A DNA stretch of 64,000 nt, from NCBI GenBank assembly GCA_041394405.1, contig JAWKIF010000006.1, positions 434,001 through 498,000 of the forward strand. Reading direction: 5' to 3'. The DNA comes from Microthrix sp041394405. GTDB lineage: Bacteria > Actinomycetota > Acidimicrobiia > Acidimicrobiales > Microtrichaceae. The position numbers were made by a program, and so were the translations under genes. The notes beneath the pieces are model-generated. The model searched no databases and was not told the origin of the DNA. It worked only from the letters and a program-made list of their open reading frames with translations. This document shows positions 35,078-43,263 of the stretch, piece after piece. Within the stretch, counting starts at the first letter, position 1; each line of letters starts with the position of its first letter.

Positions 35078-35782
35078 ATGGTTGACGTCACCGACGCCAC
35101 ATTCGAAACCGAGGTCCTGGCCCGTTCCGAGCAGGTGCCGGTGGTGGTCGACCTGTGGGCGCCTTGGTGCGGGCCGTGCAAGACGCTCGGCCCCATCCTG
35201 GACAAGGTGGTCGGCGAGACCGGCGGCAAGGTGGTGCTGGCCAAGATCAACGTCGACGAGAATCCACAGGCCTCCCAGGTCTTCCAGGTGCAGTCCATCC
35301 CGGCCGTCTATGCGCTCCGCGATCGCAAGGTGGTGAACGGGTTCATGGGCGCCCAGCCCGAGGCCAAGGTGGCCGAGTTCGTGCACGAGCTGTTGCCCCC
35401 CGACGTGACCGAGCAGGCGGATTCGCTGGTGGCACAGGGGGACGAAGCGTCGCTGCGTGCTGCGCTGGAGTTGGATCCCGTCCACGCGGGCGCCCGCACG
35501 GCGCTGGCCAAGGTGATGGTTGGCGACGGGCGGATTGACGAGGGTCTGGCCCTCATCGAAGGCCTGCCGGACAGCCTCGAAGTGGCTCACATTCGGGCGG
35601 TGGCCGCGCAGGGCGGGGCCGTGTCCACGCGGGGCATCCAGGCCGAGTTGGAGGGGCTCCTCGACCGGGTCAAGGCCGACGACGACGCCCGCAAGCGCTT
35701 CCTCGAGCAACTGGAGTTGCTGGACCCCGACGATCCCGCCACGGGCGAGTGGCGGCGCAAGCTCACGGCCCGGTTGTTCTAG
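35078..35782 (+). CDS. Thioredoxin-domain protein with TPR-like C-terminus (CnoX/YbbN-like)
   Basis: The 234-residue cytoplasmic protein has an N-terminal thioredoxin fold with active site WCGPC (residues 30-34) and the cis-proline loop SIPAVYAL. A helical C-terminal half (ADSLVAQGDEASLRAALEL, ARTALAKVMVGDGRIDEGL) corresponds to the TPR region of YbbN/CnoX. In E. coli CnoX combines a holdase and redox-protective function; there its active site is altered, whereas here both cysteines are present, so a disulfide reductase activity is plausible. The spacing to the next gene is short (22 bp), suggesting co-transcription. Confidence 0.92.
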   Translation: MVDVTDATFETEVLARSEQVPVVVDLWAPWCGPCKTLGPILDKVVGETGGKVVLAKINVDENPQASQVFQVQSIPAVYALRDRKVVNGFMGAQPEAKVAEFVHELLPPDVTEQADSLVAQGDEASLRAALELDPVHAGARTALAKVMVGDGRIDEGLALIEGLPDSLEVAHIRAVAAQGGAVSTRGIQAELEGLLDRVKADDDARKRFLEQLELLDPDDPATGEWRRKLTARLF

Positions 35783-35804
35783 CGGCCGAGCGGGGGCCGG
35801 GCTG

Positions 35805-36131
35805 ATGGCCATGCGGCTGGTGCGGCGCAGCGGGTATCTGGCGCTGGAGGGCGGTCCGGTGCCGCGAGGTGCGGCGGCCATCACGCTGGGGCCGGTGGTG
35901 TCCATTCGGGCCGATTCGGTGGGGCACGAGCGGCTGGAGGCCCACGAGGCGGTGCACGTGCGGCAATGGCGGGCGCAGGGCTGGCTGTGGTTCGCTGCGT
36001 CCTACCTGGGCGGATACCTGGGGGGTCGGCTGGCGGGACGCTCCCACCACGACGCCTACCTGCATCTGCCTGCGGAAGCAGCTGCGGAGTGGGAGGCCCA
36101 GCGTGTCGTGCGGGGCTTGAGCGCCCGGTAG
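35805..36131 (+). CDS. Small HExxH-motif protein, putative membrane-associated metalloprotein
   Basis: The 108-residue protein contains HEAVH (residues 47-51), matching the zinc-binding HExxH pattern, followed by the hydrophobic stretch GWLWFAASYLGGYLGGRLAG and a further acidic/His segment (HHDAYLHLPAEAAAEWEAQR) that could supply a third ligand. It is far shorter than a normal zinc metalloprotease, so catalysis is unproven. Similar small bacterial proteins with H-E-x-x-H-V-R-Q-W/Y are known to me only as uncharacterised. The ATG at 35805 follows a GGGGGCCGGG stretch; a second ATG lies two codons on. It sits between a thioredoxin gene and comEA. Confidence 0.7.
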   Translation: MAMRLVRRSGYLALEGGPVPRGAAAITLGPVVSIRADSVGHERLEAHEAVHVRQWRAQGWLWFAASYLGGYLGGRLAGRSHHDAYLHLPAEAAAEWEAQRVVRGLSAR

Positions 36132-36155
36132 CGCCGGTTCGGCGCTCGCACCCGG

Positions 36156-36195
36156 GGGCCGCGGTCCCGGGTCGCAGTCCCCGGGCCGCGGTCCC
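36156..36195. repeat. GC-rich direct repeat
   Basis: GGGCCGCGGTCCC occurs twice with a 27-bp period, at 36156-36168 and 36183-36195. Each copy is itself nearly palindromic. A small hairpin (GCGCC-GGTTC-GGCGC) precedes them right at the stop of the HExxH gene. Together they may form a terminator region before comEA. Confidence 0.5.
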
Positions 36196-36273
36196 CAGTG
36201 ACGCCGTGGGCATCGGTTTCTACGGTGGGCGCCGACCACCGCCCCGTCTGGCGGAGGCGGAAGGCGGAAACCC

Positions 36274-37167
36274 ATGGACGATCCCTTCGATGCCTTGGCG
36301 GCGACGTCGGGCGCACGGGCAGCTGGTGGCGCCCGCGCCGGATCCTGGGGGGAGCGGTGGGCGCCGTTGCTGGAGCGTCTTCGCTCGGGGGGCTGGGACG
36401 GCTCGCCCGATTCGCACCGGGGTCTCGGCCGGCTGGGATGGTCGGCCGTGGCCACGGTCGCGCTGCTGGGGGCAGGCGCCTGGTGGCTCAGCGCAGGCCG
36501 GGCGCCGCCGGTGGAGTTGCCGAGGGCCGACGGTGCCCAGGGCACCGTCGGTCAGAGCGATGGCGGCGCCCTGGCGCCGGTTGCCGACGCGACGTCCACG
36601 ACGAGCCCCTCGGCGGCCGTTGGCGCCGCGGGCGGCCCGGCAGATGGAACCGCGGGCGAACCCGCCGAGTTGGTCGTGCACGTCGCCGGACAGGTGGGCG
36701 AGCCGGGTGTGTACCGGGTGCCGGCCGGCGGCCGAGTGGCCGACGCCGTCACCTTGGCGGGAGGGGCCGGAGGAACGGCCGACCTCGACCGGCTGAACCT
36801 GGCCGAGCCGCTGGTGGACGGCGCCCGGGTGTACGTGCCGGCGGTGGGTCAGGTGGAGCCACCGGCAACCGTCGGCCAACAGACGGGCGGCGCGACCCAG
36901 GCCCCGCAAGGACCCGCCGCCGGGACCCCGGCCGGGGCGGACGGGTCGCCGGGCGACGCGGGCACGGTCGGTGCCCTGGTGAACCTGAACACCGCGGATG
37001 CGGCGGCGCTGGAGGAACTGCCGGGCGTCGGCCCGGTAACCGCGGAGGCGATCGTTGCCCATCGCAGCGAGGCGGGGCCCTTCACCCAGGTGGAGGAGCT
37101 TCTGGAGGTGCGGGGCATCGGCGACGCCAAGTTGGAGGCCATGGCCGATCTGGTCACCGTGGGATGA
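36274..37167 (+). CDS. comEA: ComEA-like DNA-binding competence protein
   Basis: The 297-residue protein has a cytoplasmic N-terminus, one membrane helix (LGWSAVATVALLGAGAWWL) and an Ala/Thr/Gly-rich linker. An SLBB domain (LVVHVAGQVGEPGVYRVPAG) follows. The C-terminal helix-hairpin-helix pair reads VNLNTADAAALEELPGVGPV and VEELLEVRGIGDAKLEAM. ComEA binds incoming double-stranded DNA outside the membrane during natural transformation. The stop overlaps the comEC start (ATGA), the usual comEA-comEC operon. Whether this organism is competent is not shown by sequence; other DNA-uptake genes are outside the window. Confidence 0.93.
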   Translation: MDDPFDALAATSGARAAGGARAGSWGERWAPLLERLRSGGWDGSPDSHRGLGRLGWSAVATVALLGAGAWWLSAGRAPPVELPRADGAQGTVGQSDGGALAPVADATSTTSPSAAVGAAGGPADGTAGEPAELVVHVAGQVGEPGVYRVPAGGRVADAVTLAGGAGGTADLDRLNLAEPLVDGARVYVPAVGQVEPPATVGQQTGGATQAPQGPAAGTPAGADGSPGDAGTVGALVNLNTADAAALEELPGVGPVTAEAIVAHRSEAGPFTQVEELLEVRGIGDAKLEAMADLVTVG

Positions 37168-39059
37168 GCGCCGCGCACGCGGTCGGCGGTCCGCCCGCTG
37201 GGGGATCGGCCGAGCGGCAGACCGGCGTGGGGTTGGCCGGCGCGGGGCGACCGGGGCTGGTCGCCGTCGGTGCACTCGCCGGTGCCGCATTGGGCCCGTG
37301 GGTGCAGCAACGCGCCGGGTCGGCCACCGCAGCGGTGGCCACGCTGGCAGTTGGGGCGGCCGCCACCGTCGCCGTGGGGGCGTGGCGCCGCCGCGCCGTC
37401 GGTGCGCTCGCCGGCGCCGTTGGCGTGTTGGCACTTGGCCTGTCCCTGCGGGCGCTCATGCCGCTGGACACCCTGGGCCCCGGTCGGCTGGAGGGCACCG
37501 TCGCCGTACGCAGCGATCCAACCCCGGGTCTGGGCGGCGGGACGGAGCTCATCGTGGCCCACGATGGACGCCGCCTGTTGGCCTCGATCGATCCACCCAA
37601 CGCCGGCGAGGTGTCCGGGGTGCAGGTGGGCGACTCCATGAGCGTGGAGGGCCGGGTTGCCCCGCTGGCTGCGCCGACCGGCTGGCACCGGTCCCGGCAT
37701 CTCGCCGGCGAGCTGAGCGTGCAGGCGGTGGGTGACATCAACCCGGGTCGGGGCCCCTGGGCGCTCGCCGCGGGGGTTCGGGAGCGCATCCGCACCTCGG
37801 TGGAACCGCTGGCGCCGGACGCCCGCGCGCTCGTTCTGGGCGCTGCCTTGGGCGATGACCGCCACCAGGGCGAGGCGCAGCGAGACCGGTTCCTGCGTTC
37901 GGGCCTGACCCACCTCTTGGTGGTGTCGGGGCAGAACGTGGCGCTGGTGCTGGTGATGTGTTCGGGCCTCATCAACCGGGTGCCCACACACCGCCGCTGG
38001 ATGGTGATCGCCGCCGTGGTGGCCTGGTTCGTCATGACCGTGCGCCCCGACCCGTCGGTGCTCCGGGCCGCCGCCTCGGCCTTGGCCACGGCGCTGGCCA
38101 CCCACCGGGGCCGGCTGGTGTCGCCGGGCGCGGTGCTGGCCACGGCGCTGACGGTGGTCGTCCTGGTGGACCCACTGATCGTCGGCTCGTTGGGGTTCTG
38201 GCTGTCGGCCGCCGCCACCGCCGGCCTTGTGGTGGGGCTTGGTCGCGGCCCGGCCGGTCGTCGGGGCGGCGACTGGAACCCGGCGGCCGTCGCTCGGGCC
38301 ACCCTGGCGGCGCAGGTGGGGGTGGCTCCGGTGCTGGCCGTGGCGGGGTTGGCCGTGCCGGTGGCCTCGTTCCCGGCCAACGTCGCCGCGGGCGCCCCGG
38401 CCGGGGTGATGACGCTGTGGGGCATGAGTGCCGGCCTGGTCTGTGCCTCGTTGCCGCCTCCCCTCGCCGCCGTGGCCCGGCTGCCCGTCGTACTGGCCGC
38501 ATGGTGGGTGGACGGGGTGGCGCGATGGGCGTCGCGCCTGCCGCTCGGGCGACTGACGCCGGGAGAAACCCTGACGCTGCTGGCGGGCGCCGCCGTCGTC
38601 TGGCTGGTGCACGCCCGCCCGCTGCCGGGCCTGGGGCGGACCCGGGGCCGCGCTCGGGACGCGGCTCGCTGGCTGGCCGCGGCGCTGGCGCTGGGTGGGC
38701 TGTGGTGCGGGTGGCCTCAGCCGGTGCGCAGCGGCCCCGTTCCCGGAGGATGCCTGCTGGCCGATGCGCGTGCCCAGGTGTTGGTGTTGAGCGCCTCGCC
38801 GCCATCCCTGCGCCGGCTGTTGCAAGCCCTGGCCGACGCCGAGGTGCGGCGCCTGGACCTGATGGTGGTCGGTGATGGGGGCATGCGCCTGCGGGAGGCC
38901 GCCTTGGAGGTGACCGAGGCCGTGCCGGTTGACGCGGTGGTCGGCCCGGAGGGCTCCATCCCGGGTTCGGAGCAGGCGGTCGGGGTGATCCAGGTCGACG
39001 GTTTCGGCGTGGACCTGGGACACCCCGAGTGCCCGGTTTCGCCCGGCCCGGCCGGGTAA
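37164..39059 (+). CDS. comEC: ComEC/Rec2 family DNA-uptake channel protein lacking a recognisable nuclease domain
   Basis: The 631-residue polytopic protein has an N-terminal membrane pair and an OB-like DUF4131 domain (LEGTVAVRSDPTPGLGGGTE, VGDSMSVEGRVAPLAAPTGW). The competence domain contains GAALGDDRHQ, FLRSGLTHLLVVSGQNVALV and DPLIVGSLGFWLSAAATAGL. Full-length ComEC proteins (about 750-800 residues) end in a metallo-beta-lactamase domain with HxHxDH. Here the C-terminal 120 residues contain no such motif and look like a shortened remnant. The ATG start overlaps the comEA stop. A perfect 22-bp palindrome follows the gene. Confidence 0.92.
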   Translation: MSAAHAVGGPPAGGSAERQTGVGLAGAGRPGLVAVGALAGAALGPWVQQRAGSATAAVATLAVGAAATVAVGAWRRRAVGALAGAVGVLALGLSLRALMPLDTLGPGRLEGTVAVRSDPTPGLGGGTELIVAHDGRRLLASIDPPNAGEVSGVQVGDSMSVEGRVAPLAAPTGWHRSRHLAGELSVQAVGDINPGRGPWALAAGVRERIRTSVEPLAPDARALVLGAALGDDRHQGEAQRDRFLRSGLTHLLVVSGQNVALVLVMCSGLINRVPTHRRWMVIAAVVAWFVMTVRPDPSVLRAAASALATALATHRGRLVSPGAVLATALTVVVLVDPLIVGSLGFWLSAAATAGLVVGLGRGPAGRRGGDWNPAAVARATLAAQVGVAPVLAVAGLAVPVASFPANVAAGAPAGVMTLWGMSAGLVCASLPPPLAAVARLPVVLAAWWVDGVARWASRLPLGRLTPGETLTLLAGAAVVWLVHARPLPGLGRTRGRARDAARWLAAALALGGLWCGWPQPVRSGPVPGGCLLADARAQVLVLSASPPSLRRLLQALADAEVRRLDLMVVGDGGMRLREAALEVTEAVPVDAVVGPEGSIPGSEQAVGVIQVDGFGVDLGHPECPVSPGPAG

Positions 39060-39065
39060 CCATCC

Positions 39066-39087
39066 GGTCGGGCGAGCTCGCCCGACC
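39066..39087. terminator. Perfect 22-bp palindrome after comEC
   Basis: GGTCGGGCGAG / CTCGCCCGACC are 11-bp arms with no spacer, starting 6 bp after the comEC stop. It may be a terminator stem or a protein-binding dyad. It ends 8 bp before the next candidate start. Confidence 0.45.
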
Positions 39088-39095
39088 AGGCTACG

Positions 39096-39857
39096 GTGCC
39101 AGCTGTGGGAGCGCGCACGACACCCCCGGCAATCGGACGGCGAACCCTGGTGGCGGGCCCTGGGGTCGACCCGGCCCAGCTAGCGCCCGGAGACTGCGTT
39201 GCGCGCCCGTGGCCCGCTGAGGCGACGGACCGTGCTGGACGGGTGCTGGCGATGGTTGACGACGACTCCGCCCTGCGCTCCGCGCTTCGTGCTGCGGCTG
39301 GCTCGGCAACGCCGGGATCACCGCCTGCGAACGCGTTTGGCGCGTGGGCCTCCCCGAGCGTCGATGCCGAGGTGGCGCTGGCTGCGCTGGCGGCGGTGGC
39401 CGCCGACGGAGCAGCGCGCGCTGACGTTCCTCGGCGCTCGCTAGTCCGGCAGGCGGCACCGATCCCGCAGGTGGTCGCCACCCTCGATGCGTTGGGCGAC
39501 CCGCGTCGGGCATCCGCCGGATTCATCGCTCTGGCACGTCAGACCAGGCGGTTGGGCCTGGAGCCGAGTTGGGTCGTTGCGAGCGCCGTGGTCGGCTCCG
39601 GACACGCGTTGAACGCCGTGGTCGCCGCCTGGCGGGCCGATGAGGCCGTTGCGTCGCACCCGGTGATGGTGGTGCCCTCGCCCGAGTTGGGTCGAGGCCA
39701 GCGGCTGGGAGTGTTGGGACGGGCGCTCTTGGAGGGAGCCGCAGTGCTCACCGACGACCTGCGTGGCGCTCGGAGGATGCTGGAGGTGTTCACCGCCATC
39801 GACGCCCACACCGCCGCACGGTCGGTCGCTCCACCTATGGTCGGGCGAGCGTCGTGA
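39096..39857 (+). CDS. Hypothetical protein between comEC and holA
   Basis: The frame encodes 253 residues rich in Ala, Arg and Val, with no membrane helix and no recognised motif. The middle (DAEVALAALAAVAADGAAR) and C-terminal parts look alpha-helical. The start is a GTG, with another in-frame GTG three codons on. Its end overlaps the holA start by four bases, typical of a genuine coupled gene, and the opposite strand offers no better gene. I cannot suggest a function. Confidence that it is real comes only from position and overlap. Confidence 0.55.
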   Translation: MPAVGARTTPPAIGRRTLVAGPGVDPAQLAPGDCVARPWPAEATDRAGRVLAMVDDDSALRSALRAAAGSATPGSPPANAFGAWASPSVDAEVALAALAAVAADGAARADVPRRSLVRQAAPIPQVVATLDALGDPRRASAGFIALARQTRRLGLEPSWVVASAVVGSGHALNAVVAAWRADEAVASHPVMVVPSPELGRGQRLGVLGRALLEGAAVLTDDLRGARRMLEVFTAIDAHTAARSVAPPMVGRAS

Positions 39858-40852
39858 CCGCAACGAGCCCCCCCGTGTGGCTGGTGCGAGGCGACGACCC
39901 GGTTCTGGTCGAGGACGCCGTGGCCAAGCTGGTGGACCGGCTCGTTGGCGACGCCCCCCGCTCCGAAACCCTGGACGTGTTCTCGGGTGATGACTACGAG
40001 CTGGGCGCCGTGGTCATGGCCGCCGAGACGCCCTCCATGTTCGGTCGCCGGGTGTTGGTGGCCCGCGAGGCGGGCCGCTTTGGCACCGACGACGCCGTCG
40101 AGTTGTTGCGCTACCTCGAGTCGCCGCCGGACAGCTCGGTCGTCGTGGTGGTCTGGGAGCGCGCCGCGACGTCCGGGGCACGGCTGAACACCACGCCCCG
40201 CAAGCTGCTCAGTGCCGTGAAGGCCGCTGGCGGGCTGCTGGAGACGAAGGCCCCGGGCGGTGGGAAGGCCCGGTCGGCTTGGGTGGGGGAGCGCATCGCC
40301 GACCTTCCCGTGCGCCTCACCCCCAAGGCGCGGGCGCTGGTGGAGTCCCGCCTGGGGGAGGATCTGGGCCGACTGGTGGGCCTGGGGCAGACGTTGGAGG
40401 GTGTCTTTGGTGCAGGCGCCCTGGTGGATGCCCCCGATCTCGATCATTACCTGGGCGAGGCCGGCTCGGTGCCCCCGTGGGACCTCACCGATGCAATCGA
40501 TGCCGGCAAGGCCGACCAGGCGTTGGCGAACCTCAACCGCATGCTGCAGGGGGGAGAGCGCCATCCCCTGCAGGTGATGGCGTCGCTCGTGACGCACTAT
40601 CTGCGGATTGCCGCGTTGTCGGGGGCCGACGTGCGAACCGAGCGCGATGCCGCCGACCTGCTGGGCATCAAGGGCTCGACGTTTCCCGCCAAGAAGGCGC
40701 TCGCTCAGAGCCGCCGCCTCGGACCCGGCGGGGTGGCCCGTGCCATCGACCTGTTGGCCACCGCGGACGTCGACCTGCGTGGCGGCACCGGTCTGGACCC
40801 GGTCACGGCCATGTGTGTGCTGGTGGCCCGGCTGTCCCGCCTGACCCGCTGA
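39854..40852 (+). CDS. holA: DNA polymerase III subunit delta
   Basis: The delta subunit opens the beta sliding clamp during clamp loading. The 332-residue protein shows family features: VWLVRGDDPVLVEDAVAKL at the N-terminus, TPSMFGRRVLVAREA, SVVVVVWERAA, DLTDAIDAGKADQALANLNR and the C-terminal helical collar domain (FPAKKALAQSRRL). HolA is poorly conserved in sequence, but length, motif order and the position after comEA-comEC are standard in bacteria. The GTG start overlaps the upstream gene by four bases. Confidence 0.92.
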   Translation: MTATSPPVWLVRGDDPVLVEDAVAKLVDRLVGDAPRSETLDVFSGDDYELGAVVMAAETPSMFGRRVLVAREAGRFGTDDAVELLRYLESPPDSSVVVVVWERAATSGARLNTTPRKLLSAVKAAGGLLETKAPGGGKARSAWVGERIADLPVRLTPKARALVESRLGEDLGRLVGLGQTLEGVFGAGALVDAPDLDHYLGEAGSVPPWDLTDAIDAGKADQALANLNRMLQGGERHPLQVMASLVTHYLRIAALSGADVRTERDAADLLGIKGSTFPAKKALAQSRRLGPGGVARAIDLLATADVDLRGGTGLDPVTAMCVLVARLSRLTR

Positions 40853-40868
40853 GCGCCGGCGCCCCCCA

Positions 40869-40919
40869 AGTGGGGACACCCGGTGGGGTCAGGACCCCGA
40901 GATCAGTCCCCACTTCGGG
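40869..40919. repeat. 51-bp palindromic repeat, copy 1
   Basis: The unit is identical to copy 2 at 40931-40981. It folds on itself: outer arms AGTGGGGA / TCCCCACT and inner arms GGGGTC-AG-GACCCC give a double hairpin. It lies between the convergent holA and nitronate monooxygenase genes and resembles REP-type intergenic elements; it could also terminate transcription. Confidence 0.85.
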
Positions 40920-40930
40920 AACCGCCCCGT

Positions 40931-40981
40931 AGTGGGGACACCCGGTGGGGTCAGGACCCCGAGATCAGTCCCCACTTCGGG
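40931..40981. repeat. 51-bp palindromic repeat, copy 2
   Basis: This exact duplicate of copy 1 begins 62 bp after it. It runs into the 3' end of the nitronate monooxygenase gene and supplies its stop codon and last few codons, so the element probably inserted at or rewrote that gene's end. Confidence 0.85.
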
Positions 40982-41942
40982 TCAGGGCCGATGTCCGGGC
41001 CAGGACCTCCTCGGCGTCGGCCAGCATGCCCGCGACGATGTCGGCGGCGGGGGTGAGCTGCTCGAGGGCCCCCACCCCTTGACCGCAGGGGAAGAACTCG
41101 CGTTGAGGGTCGATGCCCTCGGCGTCGGCGCCCAGGCCCAGGTGGTTGGCGCCGTCCTCGAGCGAGCGGAGGAACTGACCGGGGAACGGCTCGGCGACCC
41201 CACCCGCCTCCTCAAAGGCCTCCGTGTAGCGGTTGCGCACCACGCGACAGGTCTTGCCGGTGTAGGCCCGGGTGACCGTGGTGCCGTCCTCGCCGGTGGC
41301 CAGCAACGTGTCCTTGTAGCCCGGCACGGCGCGGGCCTCCGGGGTGGCGATGAACCGCGTGCCCACCCATACGCCATCGGCTCCCAGGGTCAGTGCGGCC
41401 GCCAGGCCGCGTCCGTCGATGATTCCCCCGGCTGCCACCACCGGCACCTGGCTGCCCACCGCATCCACCACCTGGGGTACCAGCGCCATGGTGGCAACCC
41501 GCCCGGTGTGCCCGCCCGCTTCGGTGCCCTGAGCGACCACCAGGTCGCATCCGGCGGCCACGGCGTCGACGGCGTGGCGCACCTTGCCGCACATGTTCAC
41601 CACCAGCAGACCTGCGTCGTGGCACATGTTCACCACGTCGCGGGGCACGCCAAGGCCTGCAACGAACACCGAGGCGCCGCCTGAGATCACGTCGCGCACC
41701 TGATCGGTCAGGTCGCCGGCTGCGGTCAGCAGGTCCACCCCGAAAGGTTTGTCGGTGGCGGCCTTGGTGGCGGCGATCTCGTCGACCATGACCTCGCGGG
41801 ACATGGTGGAGGCGCCGAGGCAGCCGAAGCCGCCGGCGTTGCAGACCGCTGCGGCCAGTTCGTGATAGCTCACGCCGCCCATACCGGCCAGCATGACGGG
41901 GGCCTCGATGTCCAGCAGTTCGGTGAGTCGGGTCGAGATCAT
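40965..41942 (-). CDS. Nitronate monooxygenase / 2-nitropropane dioxygenase family flavoprotein
   Basis: The 325-residue FMN-dependent TIM-barrel protein shows IEAPVMLAGMGGVSYHELAA, AGGFGCLGASTM, VVAQGTEAGGHTG with the catalytic-type histidine, VPVVAAGGIIDGRGLAAAL and LGADGVWVGTRF. Family members oxidise alkyl nitronates; close relatives include FabK-type enoyl-ACP reductases, so a lipid role is possible. It is the last gene of a WS/DGAT, flavoprotein, monooxygenase run, with its ATG overlapping the upstream stop (ATGA). Its C-terminal residues are encoded inside a palindromic repeat. Confidence 0.87.
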   Translation of the reverse strand: MISTRLTELLDIEAPVMLAGMGGVSYHELAAAVCNAGGFGCLGASTMSREVMVDEIAATKAATDKPFGVDLLTAAGDLTDQVRDVISGGASVFVAGLGVPRDVVNMCHDAGLLVVNMCGKVRHAVDAVAAGCDLVVAQGTEAGGHTGRVATMALVPQVVDAVGSQVPVVAAGGIIDGRGLAAALTLGADGVWVGTRFIATPEARAVPGYKDTLLATGEDGTTVTRAYTGKTCRVVRNRYTEAFEEAGGVAEPFPGQFLRSLEDGANHLGLGADAEGIDPQREFFPCGQGVGALEQLTPAADIVAGMLADAEEVLARTSALTRSGD

Positions 41943-43240
41943 GAACGGGACGCTACTGCGCTCCCGGAGCCGCCATCGGGCCGACCGTCTGATGCCTCAC
42001 GTTCCGGCTGGGCGGCGGGGTCGCACTGGTAGGCGCCCGGTGGGGTGAACATGCCGCGGTGCCAACGCCGGGGGGTGGCGACGAGGGCACGGGGGTAGTC
42101 CTCGAACAGCCACCTGGCGAAGTTGCGCCGGGTCCACGGGGTGGCGCCGGCGAGGGCCACGGCGACGCGTGCGCCCTTTCGGTGTGCGAGCGCGCGGCCC
42201 AGGAGTAGCGCCATGCGATGGTCGGCGACCAGGGCGGCCCGGGCGCTGTCGCGGTAGGCCGCTGCTGCGTGGTCCGGCGCGGCCAGCACCGCCTCCGCTG
42301 CCAGCCGTCCGGTCAGCAGCGCCTGGCCGATGCCCTCCCCGGTCATCGGGTCGCCGGCGGCCGCGGCGTCGCCCACGTAGAGCACCCGGTCCCGGGCCAG
42401 GGACAGGCCGCCCACCCTGGTGGGGATGGGCCAGGCCCGGTGGGGCGACTCCGGGGTGGCGTTTGGGCCGAGCAGTTCGTTGATGTGTGAGCGCTCCAGC
42501 AGGTCGGGCCACCGTTGGCCCATGTCGCGCACGTGCGACAGCTTGTTGCCGGGTGCCACCCCATCGTGACGCATGATGCCGAAACCGACATTCGCCCGTC
42601 CGTCTCCCAGGGGGAACGACCAGAAGTAGCCGGGCAGGATGTCGGGCTCGAAGCTCACCCACAGGTGCCGGGATCCGGGACCGGTGACGCCGGTGAAGTA
42701 TTGGCGGAACGCATGCCAATCGCCCCGGTAGCCCGGGAGCGTGTCACCGGCCAGCTTGCGGGTTGGCGACCACATGCCGTCGGCAGCGATGACGTGGGTG
42801 GCGACGACGGTGTCACCGTCGCTGGTGGTCAGCTCCACGCGGTCGGGGTGACGCAGGAGCCCGTCGATGCCACAGCCCTCGCGTACCTCCACCCCGGCCG
42901 CCCGGGTGTGGGAAAGCACCGCCGCGTCCAGGTCGGCCCGGCGGGCAACCACGGCGTGGGCGCCGCCGTCGCGGGGGAGCGGGAAGCACACGGTGCGGCC
43001 CGATGGGCTCCGGACGAACACGTCGTCCACGGGGGTCCAGCTTGGGACCGCCTCCGGGCTCAGCCCGAGGCTCTCCAGCTCTCGCAGGGCGCCGGCGGTC
43101 AGCCCGTCGCCGCAGATCTTGTCCCGAGGAAACGTGGCCTTGTCGATCACGGTCACCGCAGCGCCGGCCTGGCTCAGGGTGAGCGCGGCGGCGCAACCGG
43201 CGGGGCCGGCCCCGATGACCGCGGTTGAGGGGGGGAGCAC
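41939..43240 (-). CDS. FAD-dependent oxidoreductase, geranylgeranyl reductase family
   Basis: The 433-residue protein begins with a dinucleotide-binding motif (VIGAGPAGCAAALTLSQAG). It has the FPRDKICGDGLTAGAL segment typical of the GGR/ChlP and digeranylgeranylglycerophospholipid reductase group. Later come VIAADGMWSPTRKLAG and the second FAD motif VLYVGDAAAAGDPMTGEGIG. Such enzymes reduce isoprenoid double bonds, for example in menaquinone side chains or chlorophyll phytyl tails. Context with WS/DGAT and a nitronate monooxygenase suggests lipid or quinone metabolism. The GTG start lies 23 bp after the WS/DGAT stop. Confidence 0.87.
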   Translation of the reverse strand: MLPPSTAVIGAGPAGCAAALTLSQAGAAVTVIDKATFPRDKICGDGLTAGALRELESLGLSPEAVPSWTPVDDVFVRSPSGRTVCFPLPRDGGAHAVVARRADLDAAVLSHTRAAGVEVREGCGIDGLLRHPDRVELTTSDGDTVVATHVIAADGMWSPTRKLAGDTLPGYRGDWHAFRQYFTGVTGPGSRHLWVSFEPDILPGYFWSFPLGDGRANVGFGIMRHDGVAPGNKLSHVRDMGQRWPDLLERSHINELLGPNATPESPHRAWPIPTRVGGLSLARDRVLYVGDAAAAGDPMTGEGIGQALLTGRLAAEAVLAAPDHAAAAYRDSARAALVADHRMALLLGRALAHRKGARVAVALAGATPWTRRNFARWLFEDYPRALVATPRRWHRGMFTPPGAYQCDPAAQPEREASDGRPDGGSGSAVASRS

Positions 43241-43263
43241 TGCCTCAACCTACCGCCGAGCGG

